This document shows positions 12,676 through 26,360 of a stretch of DNA of 64,000 bases, in pieces; within the stretch, counting starts at the first letter, position 1; every line of letters starts with the position of its first letter. A program made the translations under genes and the position numbers. The notes below the pieces were generated by a model. That model had not been told where the DNA came from and did not search any database. It saw nothing but the letters and a program-made list of their open reading frames with translations. The stretch comes from Atrina japonica (lineage: Eukaryota; Mollusca; Bivalvia; Pterioida; Pinnidae), in contig BROG01000244.1 of the NCBI GenBank assembly GCA_030159075.1, positions 124,001 to 188,000 of the forward strand. Direction: 5' to 3'.

Positions 12676-13114
12676 GGGACCTGTTTATATTAATTTATTA
12701 ATATCAAAAGAAATATAGAGGTGTGTTGATGGAAAGAGTTGTTAAAGATCTGGATATCCAGAGTCTGGTCTTGTCAGTCTGAAAACGAAATTATTGTGTT
12801 CACAACAATGTGCAAATTTGTGATTCATTAATTGTACATTACCATTTTAATCTAGTAGTCCTGATATTCATGTTTAGGGATGTTAGGATGAATTTTAAGG
12901 GAAGGGGGTTATTTGCGTGGGATGATGGTTGATTTAAGTATAAGACATGATAAAGTTAAAGATAGGTGATACTAAGTGATACTGTAACCTGATTTTCTAA
13001 CATTTAGATGTGATAAATTTGTTCTTTTTCTTTGTACCATTTTATCTGGTCAATAGATTAATTCAAAATATTTTATGAGTGATGAACATTATTAAAATCT
13101 TATCCACACTTTTG

Positions 13115-13120
13115 AATAAA
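13115..13120 (+). terminator. Candidate FZR1 poly(A) signal AATAAA
   Basis: First canonical AATAAA after the FZR1 stop, 440 bases downstream. Other AATAAA hexamers follow (for example near 15413), so the used site is not certain. Confidence 0.35.
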
Positions 13121-14479
13121 GACAGTTATTTTAAGCTAAATCTGTACAACTAATACTCCAAGGAATAATTATTTACTAGATTCTATAGAAAGTTTATACA
13201 ACTTAAAATTTACTAAATCACAATTGCATTGGTACTACACACTCAATATTTATGCTCAAAATTGAGTTTTACAGTACAGGAAGGTTTACAATACATTTCT
13301 GGGGCACAATTTCTTGTTTCATTTTATTTATTTTAAGTTGAAGAAAGTGAATTTAATTGTATCTGAAAGTATTTTCAGATATCCCAAATTCAAAACATGA
13401 ATATCAGGACTTGATATTTATTACTTGCATGTTTTTTTGTTGTTATGGTTAGAGTATTACTTTACCATTTTAATTGGATAGTTAATCCAGCAAATAGCGT
13501 GATTTTATTCAAGGATAGGAGAGCCTTATTGTTGAATCATTAGTTACATGTAGATTTAATATTGTAGAAATGTAAACTTCATTTTTTCATATTTCATATA
13601 TTGTAGGTGCTTTATACATTTATTTGCATCCATTTTCATCCATTTATTGTTTTAAGTATCAAAGCATACGTGATGTGTTCTGCCATATTGTAAATTTTAA
13701 TACTATTACCATTTACATATACTGCCATCTGAGATAACCAATTCTTAAAATATGAACCAGTTAAGTTTGCAATCACGCACTGTCGTGGATAATGGATGTA
13801 CTTGCTCACAATGATATTTAACTTGTAAAGATGTCATTTAACACAAATGTCCAATGCCAATCCCTTAACAAGTAGAATCAGCCTTTTATCTGTAATCGTT
13901 TTTCAATATCCTCTGTTTATAACAGAGAAATGTTCCTCCTTTTGTATTTGTAGAAGAGTTTTGAAGTCAAAATATATCGTATATTAGTATATATTTTCTG
14001 ATATATACTTAACAATTCAAAATTTTTCCAGTCACTATGGTTCATTAACCATTTTGAAAATAATATAACCTTTTTGTACTGAAATTACACTAGAATTTGA
14101 TACTTGTTCATAGAGGTCTAAACAAAAGTCTTCTTGTTTACTCATTTTGATAAATGTTAATATAATAAATTGACATGTAAGTGGCATTGTGGTTGCTTCA
14201 TACTTCAAGACTTCACACTAGAAAAAGAAACTATTTTTGAAATGATTGTTTTCAATAATATATAAATATGGGTTTTTTTGTTTTTTTTTTCATATAACAC
14301 ATTTTTTCTCTCATAAAAATGTGCAATTAAAGTAGTAATGTAACAATTTAGACCAAGGCCACTTGATATTAAGAGAATTATAGTATTCTCTGACTGCTTA
14401 ACTGCCTTGATAAATGTTTCAGCGGTAATATTAAAATTAATATATGACAACAGATTACTATCATTGTGGATTAAAATTT

Positions 14480-14640
14480 AGACATAACTTTCTTTGAAGA
14501 GGTATTTTATTAGACATAAAGTTGTATGCACAGGTATTTTCTTAGACATAACTTTGTATGGACAGGTATATGTTTTCTTATATGTAACTATCTATGGGCA
14601 GGAATTTATTTTTTTCTTACACATAGCTTTGCATGGAGAA
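14480..14640 (+). repeat. Degenerate minisatellite, about 48-bp unit
   Basis: Four diverged units around GACATAACTTTGTATGGACAG. Overlapping open frames here are repeat-driven. Confidence 0.6.
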
Positions 14641-15659
14641 ATAAGGTCTTTTCAGGTCGCCAAGGTCTCTCAGATAACCATATTTGTTTCAATAATGATA
14701 TTTCTCTGTATAGATATGTACAAAGATGGAATACAAGGACATCAATGTAGACCCAAAGTGTTTAAAACTGTTGCCAGCTGCACACCTTCATTTAGGCTTA
14801 TTTTAGATAGTTAATCTGTTACATGTATGTAAATATGTCCTGTTTCTTGTACATGTTTTTGTGACTCATCAAAAATGAAATATCAAAAATTTACATTCTT
14901 TTGTTTTGATCACCATTAACAAGCATTGAAATTCCAATTTCCATATGAATTTTGTTGCAAATCTCAGGTAATTTGATATGAACATGTTTTATTTTTAAAG
15001 AAGAGTAAATGTTTTTTGTTTTAATCCGAGTAGAATTTGATGTCTATTGAAGCAAGCTCCAGCAGTAATTAATTTGCTTACAAAAAAATTATTTGAATCA
15101 GTGACATGATCTCTGCTGATATTTTAGTTTGTGAGTAAGACAGAATTTCCTGATACTGGTTATTATTTTCTGCAGTTGCAGAAAGGTATTGGATACTTTT
15201 ATTGTTTTATATTAAGAATATTCTCAGCTGGAAATACTGGGCTGGTTTTATGCAATTGTAATTTGAAAGATTTTACAAGAATTTTTAGTTGTAAATCTTA
15301 TTTTGGCATAGATAAAATATTGGTATAGAGTGTTGAGTCCTGATGTTGTACTGTTTTTGAACATTATCCATGTCATGTACTGTTCAAAATATGATGATGA
15401 AAAAAAAAAATGAAAATAAAAGTATATAATGAAGTAAAATTGTTTTATGGTTATTGAAGGCAGTACATCTTATGCATAAATTAACAGCTTTACGTGATGT
15501 TATAATTAAATACATTAGATATAAACTTGAGCTTGACCACTAAAATTTGTGTATTCAACATATGACTAACAGTGGTTAGTAATTAGTAATCTTTATTATC
15601 TATCAAAACAGACCTTTTCGCAATAACTGCAAACCTGTAATTTTGGAGGTCAAAATGAT

Positions 15660-15965
15660 GCAAATTTGTAAAAAAAATTATTGAGATGTTGTCATGGTAA
15701 CTGATTGTTTCTTGATGTCATTTTGCGGTCTAAAAGTAGAGGACCAGTTATCATGAAAAGATCTAGATGATCGATTTTTATCAATAAGACTTCATCAGTC
15801 AAGCTCAAATTTGATAATAAATGTATATTTTTGACAGAAAAAGTGGTATCATACAAGGTCAAATAATAATTCAAATTGTGTTGCCAAATCCGTCTAAGAG
15901 TACTAATGTAAAAATGAATATCTTAGCTTTGAGACATGTTTATCAGTTTGAAAGAAAAGGCCACA
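15660..15965 (-). repeat. Hammerhead-bearing repeat family, degraded copy
   Basis: Shares AAAGTGGTATCATACAAGG, CCAAATCCGTCTAAGAGTA and TAGCTTTGAGA with the copies at 37.9 and 43.1 kb. The ribozyme region (about 15762-15806, minus strand) keeps CTGATGA (TCATCAG at 15792-15798 on plus), but the GAAA box and stem I are mutated. Confidence 0.65.
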
Positions 15966-16504
15966 TGAAACGACATATAGAAATTCATACAACTGGGTGG
16001 ACAGCCAAGTGTAACAAAATGTTTTCTGACATATTTAGACTAAATCAAGCATCAAGTTTACTTTTCACAGCATATATGTGTTGTCCTTTGGAATATTCGA
16101 AGTTAAAGGCCAACACATGATTCAAAGTGGAGCAAAGGTGTATTGTATCTTTGCTATACTTCTGTACACAGGTCATGAATTGTGCAAATAAATACCATCA
16201 ACATAATCGTGATTACTAAAGTCCAAGTATGACCTTCAGATATTACCTATTTAGATGAAATGTCATTTGCAGGGAAGAACTTCTCCGGATGAAATGAAAT
16301 CAACGGTGCCTCGGAGGCATTGTTCGAAATATAATTTGAAGACGTAAAATTACCTGCATATGGTGGGCTGTTTCGTGTATTTGTGTCAAAAATGTTTTAG
16401 AATTTTTTTTTTGTATTTATCAACATGTATTCACCACCGATCATGTTTGTGAAGAAAAACATTTGATAAAATCCTGTTCACCTTCTTAAACTGAAATTTG
16501 ACCA

Positions 16505-17565
16505 CTTTTTAGCTCACCTGAGCCGAAGGAGTGGATCCAGGGCGGGGCAGAATAGGTCCCAAAAAGTACCCCTCTTTAAAAATCTTCTTCTCCAGAACCC
16601 CCCGTCCGGCCGTAAACTTTTCATATTTTCGACTTCTTCTCTGAAACCAGTGAAGGAATTTTGATGAAACTTGACAGGAAGCAAGTGCTCAAGGCCCTTT
16701 ACCAATAGTTTTCAGCCAGATTGGCCCAGGAGTGGATCCAGGGCAGGACAGAATAAGTCCCAAAAAGTACCCCTCTTTAAAAAATTTCTTCTCCAGAACC
16801 ACTACATGAATTGAAAAAAAAAAACGGATTGTTTCTGAGTGATCTACATGGATGTATGATTCAAGTTTGTATTTTCATAGAAATCGGAACATTAATTTTT
16901 GACTCGTGTTTTGAGGTCTTTTCAGCCTTTGTCATTTTCATTAATTTTTGGTGATTTCCTCCATTACCTCCCCTTGCATTCACCTTGAAGCATTCATTTA
17001 ATGTATTTTACTTGTAATTAGGTGAATAAATGTTTTTGTGCAAGAATTTTGCAGAAATTCAATTTCTAGAATTGTTTATGAATTTGTTAAGACTGCAAAA
17101 ATAGAGGGGGGTGTGTGCATTTTTCACATTATCAGATTTTTTTTCAAAACTACTGAAGGAATTTTGACGAAACTTTGCAGGAAGCAAGTGCTCAAGGTCC
17201 TTTAGCAATATTATAGTTTTCAGCCAGATTGATCCAGGGCGGGGCAGAATAAGTCCCAAAAAGGTACCCCTTCTTGGAAATCTTCTTCAGAACCTCTTCA
17301 TAAATTGAAAAACGGATTGTTTCTGAGTGATCTACATGGATGTATGATTCAAGTTTGTATTTTTCATAGAAATCGGAATATTAATTTTTGACGCGTTTTG
17401 AGGTCTTTTCAGACATTGTCATTTTCATACATTTTTGCATGACTTCCTTAGTTATCTCCCCTTGCATTCACAATAATGCATTAAAGTGTTTTACTTGTAT
17501 ATAGTTTAAGAAATGTTCTCAGGAGAGCGATTGAGGCCCTCTTTGGCCTCTTGTTTGTAACTTTA
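16505..17565. mobile_element. Non-autonomous interspersed element with internal duplication
   Basis: Starts near TTAGCTCACCTGAGCCGAAGG and ends near GCGATTGAGGCCCTCTTTGG. Inside, segments recur: GGATCCAGGGC-GGGCAGAATA at about 16531, 16733 and 17231, and a roughly 150-bp block at 16800-16950 and 17285-17430 (ACGGATTGTTTCTGAGTGAT onward). It has no coding capacity. The ends resemble an interspersed bivalve element I recall, but its class is uncertain. Confidence 0.5.
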
Positions 17566-20500
17566 ATTCGAACAAAAGATTTAATTTGTTAGGATTTAAC
17601 ATTTGTCTTGATAAGTATTTGACCACTGTCTATCAGTTTCTGACAAGTAAAAGGAAAAATAATCAACTAACCCATTTGTATCCGAACACTTGATATGAAA
17701 AGATTTGACCACTGGTCATTGTGCACCTACGTGACAGCATCTTTGACAAATGACCCACCTCGAATCTTTCCAGTCCTCAATTGAAATTCCGGAAATCACA
17801 TAACTCTTGCAACGGAAAATTGCTCTCGGTTAAAGGATGCTTCAGCCAAGGATATCAATTCAAGAAATATTCTCACTACGTAATACACACTTGAGATTAG
17901 TAACGAGTTGTAAACAAACGGTTCTCAAATCACAGAGTGTAACAACGTATGCTTATGAAGAAAACAACAGGTCTTAATTGTTTTCTTTTAACACTTCACG
18001 AAATATACATGTAAACAAATCTGAAATAGTGCATTCATCCAGGAGTGATAATGAACAATTCTTGTTAGTAGTAGGAAAATGTTAAGATTTCTGTTCATTG
18101 CATTCATATTGGAGTTTTTAAAATAAAAAGAGAGTAAATTGATACCACACTTGATGAAGATGAATATTGATCATCAACAATTCCCTCATTTGGAAAGTAA
18201 GGTTTTTATAACAATTCTTAAGGTCAAATTCAAGGCGATCCTCTAGGTATGACTCCAGTACATCATTTTCTACTGCAACAACAAAGAAATCCATTGAATT
18301 AAGTGTTAAGCAAGGATCTTCGTGACTTTTGTATGAGTTCCATAGAGTAACGACACGATTTATAGACCAATAGGCATATAATATGGTCAACATTATAATA
18401 AAACATTTTAAATAAAATATTTAAGTATATTGTTGATGTAAATATTGTTTCATTGAACCGTTTTATCCAGTTAGACAAAATGATGCGTAACCAATTCAAT
18501 AACAGGAATACTTTAGACTTAAGGCAATGCACATGATGCCGAACTACAACTGTATTGCGAGATGGCGATCTCAACCTAGAATCCATGACAGAAGTTATGC
18601 TAGGTTTGGCGAAGGAAAAATACCTGTACATTGTAATGTGTCAAGATGTCTGTTGTTTGGCATTGCCAGAGAGTTTCTCTTGTTATTCACAGTCTTGCTC
18701 AAAAGGAGTACATTATTGTTTAATATTATAAGCAGTTTAAAGTGTATTTTCTTAAGTTTGATAACATTGTTTCCTCATTTATTTATGGTAAATTGCTGAT
18801 TTGTCTGCTTTCATGTTTGGAATATATGTCAACAAAATATCTCGACTCTTTACATTCCTTGAAATTAGGTATAAGTCAACAAATAAATATAATAGTTAGG
18901 AATATTAATACTGTTTGGTCTTTTAATATGTATGTGGGACGTGGTCGTATTTTTCCTTTTCTAAAAAGGTATAGGAACCAAACATAATCTAACATAAACG
19001 TATCTGTACGTTACAGATGCCATTAAGTACAATATAGAAAGAGATAAACTGAAAGTGATTGAAAAATGCTCAATCGAACGTATTTTTATACGATCACCTT
19101 TCAGTAATCGGTATTATTCTAGTGTGGGCAGCACGCGTCAATGAAGACGCACGTTTTCAATTAAATTCCGTCACCTTCAAGTCAACGATCATAATATTTG
19201 TGGCTTATAAATTAGACATCAAGCTCTACAGTGTGCAGATGTTCCGCGACTGATATCGCCATTTTCTGACAAAAACATAATTAAATAAAAAAAGTCAATC
19301 ATATCAATTACGTCCAGCGCTCTTATCACCGTGATTGGCGGATTGTATGTTTCCGAAATTCCGTTAAATTCATACGGCTAATTATTTCTTAACGACAACT
19401 TAACTGCGCGATTGTGCATCCGTTTATAAACAGCGCGACTGTAATATATGTTCTTGAAAGATTAGCTTCAATTATATTTTACATCAGAATATGAAAGAAG
19501 TATTGGATCACGATAAGCTGTGCACTTTTATTATTTTGTTACTGAATCGGTTTAATTTAACGGGAGATATTGTACTCATCACCGAGATATAAAGTGTTGT
19601 CATACACACATTTACACAATTATAAATAATATCACATATATACACACACACCTTCAAATTTGACAGTAAAACATCGTAAGTTGATAAATATTAAATTTGA
19701 ATAAATTCTCGATCTCCGTTTCCCTCGATATTTTAAAGCTAATTGAAATAAACATCTTGCATGTAATTCTTGGAGTTATATTTTTCAATACGCTTTAGTA
19801 TACCAGATAACAAAAATAGATGTTATCCCTGATTCTAAATCATTTTAAAATACTTTTTATTGTTCCCAGACAACATATAGTTTTGATGGTGCCATCATAC
19901 AAAAATAGTGCAATATTCATCATCTATTGTCTCTATCATATATTTTGATAATATGCTAAGTAAAAGAGGAAACATTTATTAATTTCTGGTTTCTAAACCA
20001 TCAGGACATAAGATAGAAGCAAAAAAGGATAAATATGTAACCTTATATTTATATATTTACCATGTGTATATTTGCCCATAAGGATTTTATATTTTGGTTT
20101 CAAGATCCAATAATCCAAACAGAAAATTTAAATCCCGAATATCACAATTATCTATTAACTTATACATATGTTAAAAACACAGATTAAACTTAGAGTCCTG
20201 AAAACTTCATCAGCACTATAAAACTAAACAATGGAAAGTTATTACAAAACAAACTTAGAAACACTGATGCTCGATAGTTAAAATGTATATTAAAATTCAA
20301 CAAGAAATGACTGTAAATAGTTAAAAAAAAACTGGTTTTACATTAAAAAGTTGATATAACAGTATAATGAATTTTAAAATACATAATAAATACAAATACA
20401 TATAAAATCTCAGTTCGTCTTATAGAAGTAAAATTTAAAGTTTTAACCTAGTTAATTTTTTTATTTAGGCTGATTAATTAATTACATAAATATATGGATA

Positions 20501-21009
20501 CTACGTCGAGTTCTATGATATTTTTTTATATAAAGATCGATTCTTAAACCATCATATTTATGGACATTTAAGAATAAAACGACATGTATCGATGTCGTCG
20601 CTTAAATTCCTTGTCCGAGCTTCTTCTGTCTTATGCCATATATTTACCTTATCAACATTTAATCATGCCTACCAATTCTATATATAGTTATAAATAATTT
20701 TAATAGCAGAAATTATGTCAAAATGAGAGTTGTCCCCTATTTCATTTATTAAACTAAATTTTTAAGTTTTGTTTACTCATGTCAATATTTAAAACGTCAG
20801 TAATCTTTATCATATATAACATGGAACATATACAAGTATTTTTCTTAACTCTTTACAATTTTTGCAAAACATGTGTATTTTTTCAACGTCACCCGCTTTG
20901 TGAAAATCCCAAATTCAATATGCATAGTAACACGCTGGCAATATAAAATTATGTGTCCAACACAGTACATTGAGTTTCGATATCAAAATTGTGTTGTCAA
21001 AATCTCATT

Positions 21010-21224
21010 GTTTCTAACGAGAAAACCCACCGTTCGGCGGGTTGTCGCCTTTAATTATCTACGCGAAAAGACGAGCAAATTAACACGAAAAAGCGCCATT
21101 TTAGACTTTCAAAAATATAGCTTTTCCGCGTAAAACGGCGCCTTTTCCTATTAATTATCTCGCGTTTTCGCGTAGATAATTAAAGGCGACAACCCACCGA
21201 TTGGCGGGTTTTCGCGTTAGAAAC
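21010..21224. mobile_element. MITE with about 60-bp GC-rich inverted repeats
   Basis: Left arm 21010-21069 and right arm 21165-21224 are near-perfect inverted copies (GTTTCTAACG at the outside, TTAATTATCTACGCG inside). Each arm also contains its own small hairpin, CCCACCG / GGCGGG. GC content is far above the surroundings. No coding capacity. Confidence 0.8.
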
Positions 21225-22269
21225 AACGCGAAAAGGCGAAATGGCACAAATCAGCCACCATATGAAAATGTGTGAAAATTAACATTTCTTATCTGTTATC
21301 TGTTAGTATGTGCCAAAGATATGGTTTTATAAGTTTTATTTTGTTTTTCGTTTGTCAACACAACAAGGAAATACTTAAATGTGCATAATATTGCTTTGTT
21401 CTCATAAAAAATGTTTTGTGGGGTTTTTTTTTGTTTTTTTTTTTGTTTTTGTCGTTTTGTGTTTTTCTGATAGAAAGTTAGGTTTTCTATTTTAGGTTGG
21501 ACGGTAAACATAAATAAACTTGGAATGGTTTTCTCCGTATACAAAGTGAGTTTCCAATCACTGTTATACGTATGTACTTCATCTATCATTTTCGTAAAGC
21601 CTTAGGGCAATTTTTTTATTAAAGCAGTAACTAATTCCTAAAAAATAGTTTTATACTCAAATAGCTAATTACTTTCAGTGGATTGACCTGTAATATTTTC
21701 CGAATCACCTAACGCTTTTAAATGATTTTTAAAATGTTCCATGGAAATATTATCATAATATGATTACTTCCCTTTGAAAGTGTTTAGGGCTATTTTTATC
21801 TACATACTGCATCATGTAACCGTCATGTCTTTTGTACAATCTTTTCAAATTACACCCATAGAGAAGTGTTTTTATTTACAACAAGTTGATACTATAGTTA
21901 TGGCTGAATATGCCATTACAAAAATGTTTAAATAAAAATGAATGCAATATATCAAATGTACAATATTATTATATAGAAAACAACTTGTTTAAATTGTATG
22001 CATAAATCATCGTATGGCTGAATTCAAAACATGTCACCTAAAACAGAGAACGTATCAATAAAAGTTAAAAGATTCTGTCGAATTCTACATACATATTCGA
22101 TACGACAATTAATACCACTATTATACTAATTCGCATACTTAGATACATTATCGTTTTGATACGTTTCCACAATTTTACGTTTTGCCACAACTCATCACCA
22201 GTAATTGTAATATTATTTTGATCTCTGATCATATTTACATTAGACAATTCAGGTTTCAGTTATTACTTG

Positions 22270-22565
22270 AGGTATACATAGGCCTAGTACTTGGTATTTC
22301 GGTACCAGCTGATAATCTTATACTAAAATAATCTTTGGCACTGATAACACCATTTAAATTCTAAATTTTTCAAAAGCTAAATTAGTCATCTTTTTACAGT
22401 GGTTAATCTTAGATGGATTTGGCTATGCATTGTGTTATACCACTTTTTCTTTAGAAAACATTTTTTGTAAAGTTGGAGCTCAACTGATGAAGTCTAATTG
22501 ACAGAAACGATCGTCTTGAGCACTATAACTTTGGTATTATGTTTATAATATTGATATTTAGATAT
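22270..22565 (+). mobile_element. Hammerhead-bearing repeat, best-preserved monomer
   Basis: Reverse-orientation homologue of the 43.0 kb units: shared blocks, read on plus, include CTTGGTATTTCGGTACCAGC, TTTACAGTGGTTA and CTTTAGAAAA, leading into the ribozyme at 22478. About 295 bp, consistent with a retrozyme or Penelope-like LTR monomer. No open frame. Confidence 0.7.
22478..22521 (+). ncRNA. Type I hammerhead ribozyme, apparently intact core
   Basis: Stem I is GCTCAA (22478-22483) paired with TTGAGC (22516-22521), six Watson-Crick pairs. Core box CTGATGA at 22484-22490. Stem II is GTC/GAC around loop TAATT, with an A-A mismatch at its base. GAAA at 22504-22507. Stem III is minimal (A-U, C-G) closed by GATC. 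The predicted cleavage is after C22515, in GTC. Short stem III forms like this are known from Penelope-like elements and metazoan retrozymes, where dimeric RNA may be needed for activity. Activity itself is inferred. Confidence 0.8.
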
Positions 22566-22612
22566 ACATAATCAGAATCCCACGGAAAGGTAGGTTGACT
22601 TCGGAAAAGTGA

Positions 22613-22756
22613 TATCATGTTCCCACTTTTTCATTTACCAGAGGGTTTACCAAAAATGGGAAAACGATAATTAATTATCATGTTCCCACTTTTTGGTAAA
22701 TCATGTTCCCATTTTTTGGTAAACCCCCTGTTAAATCAAAAAGTTTGAACGTGATA
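22613..22756. mobile_element. MITE, TATCATGTTCCCACTTTTT family
   Basis: Begins TATCATGTTCCCACTTTTT and ends with AAAAAGTTTGAACGTGATA, imperfect inverted ends. Internal partial copies of the end (TCATGTTCCCACTTTTTGGT, TTACCAAAAATGGGAA) suggest rearrangement. The same ends occur at 27648-28015 and 33990-34050. Confidence 0.65.
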
Positions 22757-23084
22757 CTGATATCCGAGTGCTGAATAGCTGCTGTAATCAAATTATGACG
22801 AATATATTTTATTGGAGCCCTTACGTTATGTGAATGTTTATTTATAGATATAAAATATTAGAGTCAGGAATTCTTTCATTCGTTTTTTTTTAGTTTAATG
22901 TAAATACTATACTGATTGACTTACTGATGTTGCGTGTATTTGTATATATCAAAAGTTGCAAGTTAGATTGATCTTCAGACTACCCTCAAAGAACGATCAA
23001 TCCAGATAACATAGGTGGAGACATATATTCCCAAATAATTTGTTTAACGAAAGTAAGACGTGTAGGTTTCAGATTATTTATTTC

Positions 23085-23370
23085 ATACCTTTATCAATTA
23101 AGAAAATGTTTTAAAGTTTTGTGACATTTCAAACTGGTTATGTGGCATAATATAATTTATAATAGAAAAACGAAAGTTCACGTTTATCAGCAATATATAA
23201 AGCTAATAATTAGCTTTATATATCGCTGCTTTCTTTTATTTAACTTACCTTTATAAATTAAGAAAATGTTTTAAAGTTTTGTGACATTTCAAACTGGTTA
23301 TTTGGCGTAAAACATTATAAAACGAAAAAGAAATAATAATAATAGTTAGCTTTATTTATCGCTGCTTTTA
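23085..23370 (+). repeat. Tandem duplication, about 155 bp
   Basis: The block AAGAAAATGTTTTAAAGTTT followed by TGTGACATTTCAAACTGG occurs near 23100 and again near 23258, each followed by an AAAACGAAA-like stretch and a TTAGCTTTAT...CGCTGCTTT motif. Confidence 0.7.
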
Positions 23371-24134
23371 TTTAACTGTTACATCAACTAGGCATGTGTT
23401 ATAATGCAAGTGTTTAGTATTATATATATGCTATGGACATGTGAACTAGAACAACAACAACAACAACAGCAAGCGTGTTCTTTAGTAGAATCACAATATG
23501 TATATTTAAAATTGAATTATAGAAATGATTCAAGTGAAAGGAGACAACATTTAGTCATCTGATGCTAAATAATCCGATGAATACATCTTGTTCATGGTGT
23601 GTTTAGTCTACGGTTGTAAGCATGGATCCCTAGGGATAAGGACTGCCAGTATACCAAAATGATACCGACAAAAGCCTTTTCAGAAACTAAGACTTACCAT
23701 TTTCAGCAATGCAAAAAATGTAGATCGTGGTAATTGAAATTTGACAACATTAAATGCATTTAGTTCACAATAAAGTTCTAAAGAGTCCATGACACAAAAT
23801 ATTGATGGCGACTGTGCATTTTTTTTTATTTCTGTTCTAGAGATAATTTGCTTAATGATTGATGACGGCTTATAACATTTTATATTTTTCTCTATATATG
23901 ATATTACTTTGTTTGTTTTGTTGTTAATTTCCACTCTTTCTCTATTTAAGCACTGGTTATTTTTGCGGTATAGAAATTTTAAATGTTTCTTTTTAGTACT
24001 AGCAAACAGGGAATTGTGACATAAACAATTAGATTTCAGAATTCAGCGTCTTGACAACAGAAACCTTAAACATTATGAGCAAATACACCGTGGAAAACTT
24101 AGATATTTCGAGTTCTGTGGTTTAGGTTTAACAA

Positions 24135-24138
<4 letters not shown>

Positions 24139-24219
<81 letters not shown>
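24139..24219. repeat. (TA)n microsatellite
   Basis: About 40 TA units with one phase break near 24199. Confidence 0.95.
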
Positions 24220-25364
24220 GTGGTGACACTTGGAAAATTCATTGTTTCTTTTATATAACATGGATAAATAATTTCATAAATACTTGTCTTATTGGGAAAA
24301 AATTGACATTTGATCCGTGTTCCTTTAGTCAAGTTCTTTATTTTTATAGGCCAGTAGTTAGAGGGTCATTAGCTGTGTTTACCAAAATAATAATTTAATA
24401 TTGATGCGCAATAACGAATAAGACCTATTCACAGATATACAAATCTTATGTTAGTATATAATTTGTAAAAATAAGGTTAGCATTTTCACAAAATATATGC
24501 CGGAAATTTAAGAAGTTGTTGTATATCAATCTAAGAAACACAGCTGCCCCTTTAATATATGTATTTTCAATTTTTGTTAAATGTTAGATAATAATTTTCA
24601 GAATTTATTGTTTTTTAATTTATTTTGACAATTTGATAGTGCTATAATGGATTTAAAATGTATAAGTTTATGTATATAACATACAAATATGTATTCTATA
24701 GGAAAAACAACTGCTTTGTTTACAACATGGGCGCAGACATTTTGGACACCCAAAGTTGTGCGGAGGGTAAAATGAGCCCAGAGATCTGATTGGTCATTAA
24801 ATAAAAAAAATTAGTTTTGCCATTAATAAGTGAAATTAAGGTGATAAAAAAGATACATGAATATTGGCAGTACTTTGGAAATTATAGGGTTGACGGTTGA
24901 AAATTGAAAGGGAGGGGTCATATGTGAATAGATATTTTCCTTTGGTGCGGAAAATTTGAAGTAGAATTGCAACGGCAACCTATACTTTTGATTGCATATT
25001 TTGTTATCAAAAATATTGATCTTTCAGCACAGGGTACTTATTTGACCCAGATTTAATAAACATGGGAGTGACAGTGACCTGAAGTTTTGTAAATTAGCAT
25101 TGAGGCCTATGGGAAAATATTTGGTGGTGTCTGTCCATTAGAGTCACATTTTCAGAAATTAACATACTTTCGGTCTCGTGGTAGTTTAGGTTACAATTAA
25201 CACGCGCTTTGAAATCCGATTTTATTCTCAAAATGACAATCATAACAGTAGCTGACTAAATGGATTAACCATAAAACGGTTTATTTTTATTTTACCACGT
25301 GATGATCAAAATCTTCACAGTTATATCTAAATATCTAAGCGTTCAATATCTTTCATAGACAATG

Positions 25365-26360
25365 TGTCCATGTAAATAACAAACAATGTGTTATTTCAGA
25401 TTGTGTACATGTAAATAGCAAGCAATAAGGTATTTCAAATTGTGTACATGTAAATAACCAATAATGAGTTATTTGTGTATATATAAATAGAAACCAATAA
25501 GGTATTTCAAATTGTGTACATGTAAATAACGAGCGACGAAGTATTTCATATTGTGTACATGTAAATAACAAGCAATGATGTATTTAATATTGTGTACATG
25601 TAAATAACAAGCAATGAGGTATTTAAAATTGTGTACATGTAAATAACAAGCAATGAGGTATTTAATATTCTCTACATGTAAATAACAAGCAATGAGGTAT
25701 TTAATATTGTGTACATGTAAATAACAAGCAATGAGGTATTGTGTACATGTAAAACAAGCAAATGAGTATTTAATATTGTGTACATGTAAATAACAAGCGA
25801 TGAGGTATTTAAAATTGTGTACATGTAAATAACAAACGATGAGGTATTTAATATTTTGTACATGTAAATAACAAGCAATGAGGTATTTAATATTGTGTAC
25901 ATATAAATAACAAGCAATGAGGTATTTAATATTGTGTACATGTAAATAACAAGCAATGAGGTATTTTAATATTGTGTACATGTAAATAACAAGCAATGAG
26001 GTATTTAATATTTTGTACATGTAAATAACAAGCAATGAGGTATTTAATATTGTGTACATATAAATAACAAGCAATGAGGTATTTAATATTGTGTACATGT
26101 AAATAACAAGCAATGAGGTATTTAATATTGTGTACATATAAATAACAAGCAATGATGTATTTAATATTGTGTACATGTAAATAACAAGCAATGAGGTATT
26201 TCATATTGTGTACATGTATAAATAGTAAGCTATGAGGTATTTGTATTGTGTAAATAGTAAGCAGTGAGGTATTTCACATTACGTTGTGTACATGTATATA
26301 GCAAGAAATGAGGTATTAACATTTTGTACATGTAAATAACAAGCAATGAGGTATTTTTCA
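25365..26360 (+). repeat. Minisatellite, about 39-bp unit, about 25 copies
   Basis: Units of AATAACAAGCAATGAGGTAT then TTAATATTGTGTACATGT. The array is about 1 kb; central units are nearly identical and edge units diverged. Long open frames on the minus strand here (up to 240 codons) are products of the repeat. Confidence 0.95.

Noticed and set aside
15821..16120. Possible C2H2 zinc-finger remnant (KGHMKRHIEIHT)
   Set aside because: A single partial finger next to a repeat with no Cys pair in register; too little to call.
25469..26191. 240-codon open frame on the minus strand
   Set aside because: It is the 39-bp (13-codon) minisatellite read as protein; it has no non-repetitive part and no gene context.
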